Assembly: GCF_900116135.1 (NCBI RefSeq)
Contig: NZ_FOZX01000007.1
Coordinates: 62,001 to 126,000, forward strand
Length of the DNA stretch: 64,000 nt
Direction: 5' to 3'
Source: Saccharopolyspora flava
Lineage (GTDB): Bacteria; Actinomycetota; Actinomycetes; Mycobacteriales; Pseudonocardiaceae
In this document: one piece after another, positions 35,471 through 44,071 of the stretch
Numbering within the stretch: position 1 is the stretch's first letter
How the letters are laid out: each line of letters opens with the position of its first letter
Position numbers and translations under genes: made by a program
The notes under the pieces: generated by a model
The model's input: the letters and a program-made list of their open reading frames with translations, nothing else
The model's database searches: none
Told to the model about the DNA's origin: nothing

Positions 35471-36452
35471 GGCGGTACTCCAATGCGGTCTGCACGGCGG
35501 TCAGGATCCGGTCGACGCTGGGCAGGTACTCGTCCTCCAGCGCCCCCGACGGGTAGGGCACGTCGAACCCGGCGACCCGCTGCACGGGCGCGCGCAGGTC
35601 GCCGAAGCAGCGCTCGGTGATCAGCGCCGACACCTCCCCACCGAGCCCGGCGGTCAGCGGCGCCTCGTGGACGACCACGGCGCGGCGGGTGCGCGACACC
35701 GACTCGACGAGCCCGTCGGCGTCGATCGGCTTGAGCCAGCGCAGGTCCAGCACCTCCAGCTCCACGCCGTCCTCGGCGGCGAGCTCGGCGACCTGCTCGC
35801 AGCGCGACACCATCGCGCCCCAGGCCACCAGCGTCGCGTGCTTGCCCCGGTGCACGACGCGGCTGGAGCCGACCGGATCCGGTTCGACGGGTTCGGCGGG
35901 GTCGAAGTCCTCCCGCTGCCAGTAGCGGGACTTGGGCTCCATGAACACCACCGGGTCCGGGTCGGCGATGGCCTGCCGCAGCAGGTGGTAGCCCTCCGAC
36001 GGCCCGGACGGGGCGACGACCTTGAGCCCCGGCACGTGCGCGAACAGCGACTCCAGGCTCTCGCCGTGGTGCTCGGGAGCCCGGATGCCGCCGAAGCTGG
36101 GCAGCCGCAACGTGATCGGCATCCCCAGCGATCCGCGGCTGCGGTAGTGCATCCGGGCGACCTGGTTGACGATCTGGTCGATCGCGGGATAGCCGAACCC
36201 GTCGAACTGGATCTCCGGCACCGGCCGCCACCCGGCCATCGCCAGGCCCACCGACATGCCCATGATCGCCGACTCGGCCAGCGGCGTGTCGAACACCCGC
36301 TGCGCGCCGAACTTGTCCTGCAGGCCGTCGGTCACCCGGAACACGCCGCCGAGCGCGCCCACGTCCTCGCCGAAGATCAGCACCCGGTCGTCGTCCTCGC
36401 ACGCGTGGCGCAGCGCGGTGTTGAGGGCCTGCTGCAGCGACAGCTCAGGCAT
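35463..36452 (-). CDS. 2-oxoacid or acetoin dehydrogenase E1 beta subunit
   Basis: This 329-residue transketolase-like beta subunit has LQQALNTALRHACEDDDRVLIFGEDVG, the FDTPLAESAIMGMSVGLAMAGWRPVPEIQF segment and PSFGGIRAPEHHGESLESLFAHVPGLKVVAPS. It pairs with the alpha subunit encoded upstream (eight-base overlap). Sequence alone does not separate pyruvate, branched-chain and acetoin types. Confidence 0.92.
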   Translation of the reverse strand: MPELSLQQALNTALRHACEDDDRVLIFGEDVGALGGVFRVTDGLQDKFGAQRVFDTPLAESAIMGMSVGLAMAGWRPVPEIQFDGFGYPAIDQIVNQVARMHYRSRGSLGMPITLRLPSFGGIRAPEHHGESLESLFAHVPGLKVVAPSGPSEGYHLLRQAIADPDPVVFMEPKSRYWQREDFDPAEPVEPDPVGSSRVVHRGKHATLVAWGAMVSRCEQVAELAAEDGVELEVLDLRWLKPIDADGLVESVSRTRRAVVVHEAPLTAGLGGEVSALITERCFGDLRAPVQRVAGFDVPYPSGALEDEYLPSVDRILTAVQTALEYRRG

Positions 36453-37434
36453 CCTGCGACTCCTTCCAGGCGCGGTGCTGGGCGAGCAGCGCGGCGGTCG
36501 GTTCCCGGTGGACGAAGCGGAACATGTCGTCTCCCGCAGGGGTTTTCAGCGCTCGCAGGCCCTCGGTGGTGCGGGCGACGACGGTCGCCGCGTGCTCCTC
36601 GGCGTCGGCGATGTCCTCGGCCGACAGCGCCGCCGTCGCGGTGCTGATCGGGTCGCGTTCGGCGCGGGCGCGTTCCTCCTCGGCGCTGCGGTAGCGTCCC
36701 GGATCGTCCGATGTGGAGTGCGGGCCCAGCCGGTAGGTCATCGCCTCGACGACGGTCGGGCCGCCGCCGGAGCGGGCGCGGTCGAGGGCCTGGCGGGTCG
36801 CGTCGAACACGGCGGTCACGTCGTTGCCGTCGACCTGCACGCCCTCGAAGCCGTAGCCGGCGGCGCGGGCCGCCACCGACCCGCCCGCGACCTGGCGGGA
36901 GGTGGGCAGCGAGATCGCCCAGCCGTTGTTCTGGCAGAAGAACACCACCGGGAGCCGGTACACCCCGGCGAAGTTCATCGCCTCGTGGATGTCGCCCTGC
37001 GAGCTGGCGCCGTCTCCGAAGTAGGTCAGCGCGGCGCCGCCGGTGCCGTCGAGCTGCGCGCCCATCGCCCAGCCCACGGCGTGCAGCACGGGCCCGCCGA
37101 CCACGGCGTTCGGCGGCGCCAGGCGCGCGGCGCTCGGGTCGTAGAGGCCGCCGTGCCAGATGTTGAGGTGCATCGCCAGGTAGGCGACGGGGTCCACGCC
37201 CATGGCCACCGCCGCGCCCAGCTCGCGGTAGGTGGGGAAAGCGAAGTCGCGGGAGAGGTCCAGCGCGGCCGCGCTGCCGACCTGCGCGGCCTCCTGACCT
37301 CGGACGGGGGCGTAGGCGGGCAGCACGCCCTGGCGTTGCAACGCGATGGCCTCCTCGTCGAGGCGCCGCGTCACCAGCATCCGGCGGAAGAGGTCGCGGA
37401 ACTCTGCGTCGTCCATGGTCGGAAGCGTGCGCAT
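36445..37434 (-). CDS. 2-oxoacid or acetoin dehydrogenase E1 alpha subunit
   Basis: This 329-residue thiamine-diphosphate subunit has the TPP motif GDGASSQGDIHEAMNFA ending in CQNN, and the TYRLGPHSTSDDPGRYR loop common to branched-chain-type E1 alpha. It begins DDAEFRDLFRRMLVTRRLDEEA. The start is uncertain: ATG at 37434 (MRTLPTMDD) or ATG at 37416; neither has a strong ribosome site. It heads the E1 alpha, E1 beta, lipoyl protein, hydrolase operon. The divergent PucR-type gene is the likely regulator. No E3 gene is seen nearby. Confidence 0.92.
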   Translation of the reverse strand: MRTLPTMDDAEFRDLFRRMLVTRRLDEEAIALQRQGVLPAYAPVRGQEAAQVGSAAALDLSRDFAFPTYRELGAAVAMGVDPVAYLAMHLNIWHGGLYDPSAARLAPPNAVVGGPVLHAVGWAMGAQLDGTGGAALTYFGDGASSQGDIHEAMNFAGVYRLPVVFFCQNNGWAISLPTSRQVAGGSVAARAAGYGFEGVQVDGNDVTAVFDATRQALDRARSGGGPTVVEAMTYRLGPHSTSDDPGRYRSAEEERARAERDPISTATAALSAEDIADAEEHAATVVARTTEGLRALKTPAGDDMFRFVHREPTAALLAQHRAWKESQDA

Positions 37435-37602
37435 CAGGAGTTGTCTCGTGCAACAGTGCTGTTTTCGACTGCTCAGGTTGTTCGCTCTGCCGATCGTCTT
37501 CGGGTCTGTGCTGTGCAGGTTGTCCAGTCGGCGGCGGGCGGTACTCCGTTCGCGTGGCACCCTGCCGCACGGGTTGTGAGCGGTCTGGCCGACGATGTCC
37601 GA

Positions 37603-39216
37603 ATGGTCAAGCTGGACCGTCTGATCAACGTGCTCGGCGGCTACGGCGCGCGGCTGGTGTGCGCCCCGCGCAGCCGGGCGACCGAGCTGCGCGCGGTGGC
37701 GCTGCACGACCCCGGCGAGGAGCTGCCGGGCGGCGACGAGGTGCTGCTGGCGGTCGGCCTCGACCGGCGCGGTGCCGCCGACCTGCTGGCCCGCACCCGC
37801 GCCGTCGTCGTGGTGTTCCGGCTCGACGACCTCGACGCCGACGCCCTGGAGCGGGCCCGGCAGCGCGAGGTCGCGGTGCTGCTGGTCGACCCCGCCGTGT
37901 CGTGGGGCCAGCTCGCCGGCGTCGTCTACGGGCTCGTGCTGGAAGGCCGCGAGACCGAGGCCGGTCGCGGCCCGACGGACCTGTTCGCGCTGGCCGACGC
38001 CCTCGCCGAGTCGGTCGGCGGGCCGGTCACCATCGAGGATCACCGGTCGGGCGTGCTGGCTTACTCGCAGCGACAGGAGAGCGCCGACCAGGCCCGGCTG
38101 GAGACGATCCTGGGCAGGCGGGTGCCGGAGCAGATCCGCCGGGAACTCGTCGAGCGCGGCGTGTTCCGGCACCTGGCGGTCTCTGACGAACCGCTGTTCG
38201 TCGAGCCCTCCGGCGCCCGCCGGGGCAGGGCCGTGGTGGCGGTGCGCGCGGGCAAGGCGCTGCTCGGGTCGATCTGGGTGGGCACCGCCGCACCGCTGGA
38301 CGCCGCGCGGAAGGCCGCGCTGGTGCAGGCCTCCCGCACCGCAGCGGCGCACCTGCTGCGCACCCGCGCCAGCGCGGACCTGGAGCGGCAGGTCGAGTCG
38401 GACCTGGTGATCGGGCTGGTCGAGGGCCACTCCGACGTCGCGACCGCCGTGAGCCGCCTGGGGTTCCGCGGCGAGACGTTCCGCGTGGTGGCGGTGCAGG
38501 CGCACAACCGCGGCGAGCACGACGCGGCGGCGCTGCTGGCCTTCGAACTGGCCACGGTGGGTTTCGGCTGGTCGCGGCCGGGCCGCAGCGCGCTGTTCGC
38601 CAACACCGTCTACACGATCCTGCCCGGCGACGACGGCGAGCAGGCGCGGGAGTGGGTGCGTTCGCTGGCGCGCGAGATGCCCTCCGGCGTCGAGGTCTTC
38701 GCCGGGATCGGCGGACCGGCCGGGCCCGACGGGCTCGTCGACAGCCGCCGCGAGGCCGACGAGAGCCTGGCCGTGCACGCCGCGAAACCGGACGGGGCGG
38801 CGGCCGTCGTCTACGACGAGTCCTGGCACGAGATCCTGCTCCGCCGCCTCCAGCACGTCGCCGCGAGCGGTCGCGCGCCCGAGCGCGGTCCGCTGGCCCG
38901 GCTGCGGGCGCACGACCGCGAGCAGGGCGCTCGGCTGGTGGCCACGCTGCGGGCCTGGCTGGAGGTGCAGGGCGACCTCGGCGCCGCGGCCGCGCGGCTG
39001 GAGATCCACCCCAACACCGTCCGGAACCGGATGCGCAAGGTCGCCGAGGTCGGTGCGCTGGACCTGGACGATCCGGACACCCGGTTGGCGCTGATCATCG
39101 CCCTGGCCGCCGAGCCGCAGTGGATTCCGCACAACCGGGGCGGGCGCGGTTGTGCCGAATCCACATCGCTCGGGACGTCGGCGTCGCGCATGATTTCGGG
39201 CGACGAACAGGAGTGA
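37603..39216 (+). CDS. PucR-family transcriptional regulator
   Basis: This 537-residue regulator has an N-terminal PucR-like sensory region, a middle GGDEF-like region, and the C-terminal PucR helix-turn-helix (LGAAAARLEIHPNTVRNRMRKVAEV). The ATG at 37603 (MVKLDRLINVL) is chosen; a GTG at 37576 is an alternative. The gene is divergent from the E1 operon and two bases upstream of a D-amino-acid-dehydrogenase-like gene, so it may control both. PucR proteins usually sense a nitrogen compound or intermediate. Confidence 0.88.
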   Translation: MVKLDRLINVLGGYGARLVCAPRSRATELRAVALHDPGEELPGGDEVLLAVGLDRRGAADLLARTRAVVVVFRLDDLDADALERARQREVAVLLVDPAVSWGQLAGVVYGLVLEGRETEAGRGPTDLFALADALAESVGGPVTIEDHRSGVLAYSQRQESADQARLETILGRRVPEQIRRELVERGVFRHLAVSDEPLFVEPSGARRGRAVVAVRAGKALLGSIWVGTAAPLDAARKAALVQASRTAAAHLLRTRASADLERQVESDLVIGLVEGHSDVATAVSRLGFRGETFRVVAVQAHNRGEHDAAALLAFELATVGFGWSRPGRSALFANTVYTILPGDDGEQAREWVRSLAREMPSGVEVFAGIGGPAGPDGLVDSRREADESLAVHAAKPDGAAAVVYDESWHEILLRRLQHVAASGRAPERGPLARLRAHDREQGARLVATLRAWLEVQGDLGAAAARLEIHPNTVRNRMRKVAEVGALDLDDPDTRLALIIALAAEPQWIPHNRGGRGCAESTSLGTSASRMISGDEQE

Positions 39217-39218
39217 GC

Positions 39219-40451
39219 ATGGGTGCTGCAGCGAGCGCGCCGCGCACGGCGGTGGTCGTGGGTGCGGGCGTGGTCGGGTTGTCGACCGCCTGGTTCCTGC
39301 AGGAACGCGGCGTCGAGGTGACGGTGGTGGACCGGCGCGGGGTCGCGTCCGGCGCGTCGTGGGGCAACGCGGGTTACCTGTCCCCGGCGTTCTGCGTGCC
39401 GCTGCCCGAGCCGGAGGTGCTGCGCGACGGCCTGCGCTCGCTGTTCGACCCCGCCGCGCCGCTGTTCGTGCCCAAGACCGTCGACCCCGGGCTGTGGCGG
39501 TTCCTGGCGGGTTTCGCGCGCCGCTGCACGCGCGGCCGGTGGCGGCGGTCGATGCGCGCGCTGGCCGAGCTCAACGCCGACTGCCTAGACGCCTTCGACG
39601 AGCTGACCCGGGGCGGCGTGGACGCCCCGACCCGGGCGGCGCCGGTGGTGGCGGCGTTCGAGGACCCCGCGCAGTCCACCGGGCTGCGCGAGGAGTTCGC
39701 GCGCGCCGGGCAGGGGACCCGCTACCGGGAATCCGACGGCGGCGATGTGCCGCAGCTGTCGTCGCGGGTGCGCACGGTGCTGCGCGTGGAGGACCAGCGC
39801 CACGTCGACCCCGGCGAGTTCACCCGGGCGCTGGCGGCGGCGGTGCAGGAGCGCGGCGGCACGATCCAGGCCGGGTTCACCGCCCGCGACGTGGTCCGCG
39901 ACGGCGGTCGCGTCCTGGTGCGCTCCGACCGCGGCGAGCACGTCTCCGGCGAGAACGTGGTGCTGGCGACCGGGGCGTGGCTGCCGGAGCTGGCGGCCTC
40001 GGTCGGGGTGCGCCGCGACGTCCGCGCCGGACGCGGCTACTCGTTCACGGTCCCGACCGAGGAGACCGTGCCGTGCCCGATCTACCTGCCCGCCGCGCGG
40101 GTGGCCTGCACGCCGTACCAGGGGGCGCTGCGGGTGGCGGGCACGATGGAGTTCCGCAAGCCCGACGCCGCGCTGGACCGCGCGCGGATCGAGGCGATCG
40201 TGCGCTCGGCGAGGCCGCTGCTGCGCGGCGTCGACTGGGACGCCCGGCGCGACGAGTGGGTCGGGCCGCGGCCGGTCACGGTCGACGGGCTGCCGCTGAT
40301 CGGCGCCTCGGCGATGCCCGGCGTGCACGTCGCCGGTGGTCACGGCATGTGGGGGCTCACGCTCGGTCCGATCACCGGGCGGCTGCTGTCCGAGCAGATC
40401 GTCACCGGCGAGCGGCCTGCCGCGTTGAAGCCCTTCAGCCCGCTGCGATGA
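39219..40451 (+). CDS. FAD-dependent D-amino-acid dehydrogenase-like oxidoreductase
   Basis: This 410-residue DAO-family enzyme has the N-terminal FAD motif TAVVVGAGVVGLSTAWFLQERG, SGASWGNAGYLSP typical of DadA, and a C-terminal GVHVAGGHGMWGLTLGPITGRLLSEQI. It probably oxidises a D-amino acid or secondary amine, passing electrons to the respiratory chain. AGGAG precedes the ATG directly after the regulator. The substrate may relate to the amino-acid-type inducer of the upstream PucR protein. Confidence 0.9.
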   Translation: MGAAASAPRTAVVVGAGVVGLSTAWFLQERGVEVTVVDRRGVASGASWGNAGYLSPAFCVPLPEPEVLRDGLRSLFDPAAPLFVPKTVDPGLWRFLAGFARRCTRGRWRRSMRALAELNADCLDAFDELTRGGVDAPTRAAPVVAAFEDPAQSTGLREEFARAGQGTRYRESDGGDVPQLSSRVRTVLRVEDQRHVDPGEFTRALAAAVQERGGTIQAGFTARDVVRDGGRVLVRSDRGEHVSGENVVLATGAWLPELAASVGVRRDVRAGRGYSFTVPTEETVPCPIYLPAARVACTPYQGALRVAGTMEFRKPDAALDRARIEAIVRSARPLLRGVDWDARRDEWVGPRPVTVDGLPLIGASAMPGVHVAGGHGMWGLTLGPITGRLLSEQIVTGERPAALKPFSPLR

Positions 40452-40603
40452 CGGGAGCGCTGTCGGAGTCCGAGCGCGGCGAGCTCGACCGGCTGCGCAA
40501 GGAGAACCGCTTGCTGCGGGTGGAGAAGGAGATGCTGCTGCGGATCGCCCGGGAGTACGCCCTGGAGCGGATGCCGCCGCCGGAGCGGGAGAACGGGAGG
40601 TGA
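40448..40603 (+). CDS. Small coiled-coil protein or transposase OrfA remnant
   Basis: A 51-residue frame overlaps the end of the dehydrogenase gene (ATGA). Its middle (ELDRLRKENRLLRVEKEMLL) is a leucine-zipper-like helix like the C-terminal part of IS3-family OrfA proteins. No helix-turn-helix or OrfB part is nearby, so it is either an old insertion remnant or a genuine small protein coupled to the dehydrogenase. Confidence in expression is moderate. Confidence 0.5.
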   Translation: MTGALSESERGELDRLRKENRLLRVEKEMLLRIAREYALERMPPPERENGR

Positions 40604-40614
40604 GGGAGATCCCC

Positions 40615-40719
40615 ATGTCGGACTGGTGCCAGTTCGGGCTGGCCGTGCTGGCCTTCGGCCTGCTGGGCGCGAACCACTGGCTGACCCGGCGGGCCCACGG
40701 CCTGCGCGAACGCCGCTGA
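40615..40719 (+). CDS. Putative 34-residue single-span membrane peptide
   Basis: The short frame MSDWCQFGLAVLAFGLLGAN continues with HWLTRRAHGLRERR. It has one hydrophobic segment (residues 7-19) and a strongly basic C-terminal end, so it would sit as N-out/C-in or peripheral. GGGAG lies upstream, and the gene follows the previous small frame by 11 bases. It is too short for family assignment; composition and ribosome site make it plausible. Confidence 0.45.
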   Translation: MSDWCQFGLAVLAFGLLGANHWLTRRAHGLRERR

Positions 40720-40752
40720 GCGGGGCGCGGCGAGCGACGTGCTAACTTGGAC

Positions 40753-40768
40753 TAAGTCACATGACTTA
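40753..40768. promoter_or_regulatory. Palindromic operator upstream of the Baeyer-Villiger monooxygenase
   Basis: TAAGTCA (40753-40759) and TGACTTA (40762-40768) are perfect inverted arms around CA, in an AT-richer patch 45 bases before the monooxygenase ATG. The shape suits a homodimeric regulator. No regulator gene is adjacent on the 3' side, so its protein is unknown. Confidence 0.6.
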
Positions 40769-40812
40769 AATCCGAGGTGCCCGAGCGGTGGGCGCGCACG
40801 AGAAAGGCCGCG

Positions 40813-42618
40813 ATGTCGACTCCTTCGCTCCCCGAGGTCCCCGAGTTCGCCGAGCCGGAGCTGGCCGCGCTGCGCGAGCGCTACCGCGCCGAGCGCGACC
40901 GCCGCGTCCGCCCCGACGGTGCCGCGCAGTACCGGCGGGCGGAGGGCGGGTTCGGCTACTACGCGGCGGACCCGTACGCCGAGGAGATCACCCGCGAACC
41001 CCTGGCCGACCGGGTCGACGCGATCGTGCTCGGCGGCGGGTTCGGCGGCCTGTGCGCCGCCGCGCGGCTGCGGCAGCAGGGGCTGGAGCGGATCCGGATC
41101 ATCGAGAAGGGCGGCGACTTCGGCGGCACCTGGTACTGGAACCGCTACCCGGGCATCCACTGTGACATCGAGTCCTACGTCTACCTCCCGCTGCTGGAGG
41201 AGGTCGGCTCGGTGTCGCGGTGGAAGTACTCGCCGGGCGAGGAGATCCGGCAGCACGCGCGGGCGATCGGGCGCACCTTCGACCTCTACCGCGACGCCTG
41301 CTTCCAGACCGGCGTCACCGAGCTGCGCTGGGACGACGGCGAGTGGGTCGTGCGCACCGACCGCGCCGACGCGATGCGCGCGACCTACGTGGTCGTCTCC
41401 CACGGCACCCTCGACCACCCGAAACTGCCCGGGATCCCGGGCATCGAGTCGTTCCGGGGCCACACCTTCCACACCAGCCGGTGGGACTACGGCTACACCG
41501 GGGGAGGGCCGGACGGCGGGCTGACCGGGCTGGCCGACAAGCGGGTCGCGATCATCGGCACCGGGGCCACCGCCATCCAGGCCGTCCCGCACCTCGCACG
41601 AGACGCCCAGCAGCTCTTCGTCTTCCAGCGCACACCCTCCTCAGTGGACGTCCGGGACAACCGGCCGACCGACCCGGAGTGGGCGGCCTCGCTGGAGCCG
41701 GGCTGGCACGCGCGGCGGCGCGAGAACTTCCAGGCCGTCGTGACCGGGCAGCCGGTGACCGAGGACCTGGTCGACGACGCGTGGACCGCGAGCGCCGCCG
41801 TCCTCGGCAAGATCATCTCCACCGATGCCCGCGCCGGCTGGGACCCCGAGGAGTGGGAGCGGGCCGAGGAACTGCTGGACTTCGCGACGATGAACCGGCT
41901 GCGCGCCCGCGTCGAGCAGGTCGTCGACGACCCGGCCACCGCCGAGCTGCTCAAGCCCTGGTACCGCTACGGATGCAAGCGCCCCACCTTCAGCGACGAG
42001 TACCTGCCCGCGTTCAACCGGGACAACGTCACCCTCGTCGACACCGCCGATTCCGGCGGGGTGGAGCGGTTCACCGACGACGCCGTGGTCGTCGGCGGCC
42101 GCGAGTACGCGGTGGACTGCGTGATCTTCGCGACCGGCTTCGAGGTCGGCAAGTCCGACGTCATGACCGGCAGGCTGCCGGTCCACGGCCGCGACGGCAT
42201 CCGGCTGCTCGACGTCTGGCGCGACCGCGGAGTCCGCACCCTGCACGGGTTTTCGAGCAACGGCTTCCCGAACCTGTTCCACCTGGGCCCGTTGCAGAAC
42301 GCCTCCTCGGTGAACTACGTGCACGTGCTCGACGAGCAGGCGATCCACGTCGCCGAGGTCGTCGCCGAAGCCCGCAGGCGCGGGGTGAAGGCGGTGGAAC
42401 CGACCGCCGAAGCCGAGCTGGAATGGGTGGAGACGATCACGGCGTCCTCCCCGGACCGAGCCCGCTTCGACGCCGAGTGCACCCCCGGCTACTACAACAA
42501 CGAGGGGTCGGCCCGCCCCCGGATCACCTTCCCCGCAGGGCCTGCCGCCTTCCAGCGGCTGCTGCGCGAGTGGCGATCCGGGGACGGCATCAACGACGTC
42601 CTCGGCGACGAGGGCTAG
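40813..42618 (+). CDS. Baeyer-Villiger monooxygenase
   Basis: This 601-residue flavoprotein inserts oxygen next to a ketone carbonyl using FAD, NADPH and O2. Both Rossmann motifs are present (VLGGGFGGLCAAARL and AIIGTGATAIQ), and between them the signature FRGHTFHTSRWD (F-x-G-x3-H-x3-W). The extended N-terminus and GTWYWNRYPGIHCDIESYVYLPLLEE are typical of the cyclohexanone/steroid/phenylacetone group. The ATG at 40813 fits the family N-terminus. An ester product would suit the convergent secreted lipase, whose gene overlaps by four bases, but that pairing is inference. Confidence 0.94.
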   Translation: MSTPSLPEVPEFAEPELAALRERYRAERDRRVRPDGAAQYRRAEGGFGYYAADPYAEEITREPLADRVDAIVLGGGFGGLCAAARLRQQGLERIRIIEKGGDFGGTWYWNRYPGIHCDIESYVYLPLLEEVGSVSRWKYSPGEEIRQHARAIGRTFDLYRDACFQTGVTELRWDDGEWVVRTDRADAMRATYVVVSHGTLDHPKLPGIPGIESFRGHTFHTSRWDYGYTGGGPDGGLTGLADKRVAIIGTGATAIQAVPHLARDAQQLFVFQRTPSSVDVRDNRPTDPEWAASLEPGWHARRRENFQAVVTGQPVTEDLVDDAWTASAAVLGKIISTDARAGWDPEEWERAEELLDFATMNRLRARVEQVVDDPATAELLKPWYRYGCKRPTFSDEYLPAFNRDNVTLVDTADSGGVERFTDDAVVVGGREYAVDCVIFATGFEVGKSDVMTGRLPVHGRDGIRLLDVWRDRGVRTLHGFSSNGFPNLFHLGPLQNASSVNYVHVLDEQAIHVAEVVAEARRRGVKAVEPTAEAELEWVETITASSPDRARFDAECTPGYYNNEGSARPRITFPAGPAAFQRLLREWRSGDGINDVLGDEG

Positions 42619-43841
42619 CAGTTCGGCTCGGGCGGCTTGCCCTCGAACCGGTCGGCGAGGAACTGCCCCGCGTCGGCGTTGCCCGCGAAGATCCCGGCGA
42701 GGTGATCGACCGGGTAGGTCTTCCAGGTCACCGGCACGCCCTGGTCGCAGTAGCGGCGGTGCAGCGCCTCGGCCTGCGGCGTGTTCACGATCTCGTCGAT
42801 CGCGCCGTGGTACTGGAACACCGGGACCCGGATCGGCCTGGTGCCCAGCTCGTTGTCCTCGATGCGGGCCTGCCACCGCGGCGTGGGCAGCGGGTCGCGG
42901 TCGGTGTAGTCGCTGATCTTCTTGCCCGGGTACTTCGCCAGCAGCTCGACCACGCAGTCCTGCTGCTTGGCCTCGGCGATCGCCCGCCTGCCGGTGTCGT
43001 TGAGGTAGGAGTCCAGGTCCAGGTCGGGATAGGCGGCGTCGAGACCGACGGCGGCGAAGGCCAGGAAGCCGAAACCGGCGTAGCCGTCGAGCCCTTCGGC
43101 GACCTCGTTGAGATCGCCCGGAACGCCACCGCCCGCGACGCCGACCAGGTTCAGCTCCGGCGCGTAGGACGGCTGCAGCTCACCGGCCCACATCACCGCG
43201 CCACCGCCCTGCGAGTAGCCCTGGAACGCCACCTGCGCGTCCGGCGAGAGCTTCGCCTGCGGGAAGCGCTGGGCCGCGCGGACCGCGTCGATGACCGCCG
43301 GCCCCTCGGCGCGCCCGGTGATGTAGGTCGGGGTGGTCTCCGGCGAGTAGCCCTCGTAGTCGGTGACCGCGACCGCGTAGCCCCGGCCGATCAGGTCGTT
43401 GACCGCGGGCTGGTCGTAGAGCGTGCCGCGCTCGATCGCCTTCGACGCCGCGCACTTGAACGCCGGTCCCTGCGTGCCGGGCGCGTACCCGACGATCGGG
43501 GCCTTCGCCGGATCGGCGCCCTTGGGAACGAGAACCGTTGCGGTGACGGCGTTGCGCTCGCCGCGCGCGTTCGTCGACAGGTACATGACCTGCCACGCGT
43601 CGGCGTTGGCGGCGTTGAGCGCGGGTAACGCCGGACGCCACCGGATGACGTCCCCGGGCTCGCCCTCGGGAAGCGTTCTCGGTGGCACGTAGAAGGAATC
43701 GTCGAACGGGCCCGGCTGCTGCGCGGCGGCGGAAACCCCGGCGGGGCGCTGGTCGGCGGCGACCGGGGCCGCGGCCGCGGTGACGCCGAGCGCGGCCACC
43801 ACCAGCGCCACGAATCTGGTGCGATGCGCGAATTCGGGCAC
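42615..43841 (-). CDS. Secreted lipase (LIP family)
   Basis: This 408-residue secreted lipase resembles the secretory lipase family of Candida and actinomycetes. It has a signal peptide (FVALVVAALGVTAAAAPVAA), the nucleophile motif QGYSQGGGAVMWAG, FQYHGAIDEIVNTPQ (acid) and YPVDHLAGIF (His). It starts at GTG. The lone gene is divergent from the CocE-type hydrolase operon across 230 bp. Confidence 0.9.
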   Translation of the reverse strand: MPEFAHRTRFVALVVAALGVTAAAAPVAADQRPAGVSAAAQQPGPFDDSFYVPPRTLPEGEPGDVIRWRPALPALNAANADAWQVMYLSTNARGERNAVTATVLVPKGADPAKAPIVGYAPGTQGPAFKCAASKAIERGTLYDQPAVNDLIGRGYAVAVTDYEGYSPETTPTYITGRAEGPAVIDAVRAAQRFPQAKLSPDAQVAFQGYSQGGGAVMWAGELQPSYAPELNLVGVAGGGVPGDLNEVAEGLDGYAGFGFLAFAAVGLDAAYPDLDLDSYLNDTGRRAIAEAKQQDCVVELLAKYPGKKISDYTDRDPLPTPRWQARIEDNELGTRPIRVPVFQYHGAIDEIVNTPQAEALHRRYCDQGVPVTWKTYPVDHLAGIFAGNADAGQFLADRFEGKPPEPNC

Positions 43842-44071
43842 GTGCCCACCTCCGTTGTGAGACCTGCTGCGATGGGCGGAGATTAGCGGAGCGAGCCGCG
43901 TTGTCGAGTCCTTGACCGATTAGTTGTACGGCGCATGACAAAAACGAGAAGACGCGTTGTCACGGCGTCCGGAACGGAAATTCGAGTCCTTGCCCGGCCC
44001 CGAATTCCGTGCTTATGGTTCCGCCCCGTCGCCGGGAGTCGCGAAATGGCGCACAACGAAAGGCGGACGCA

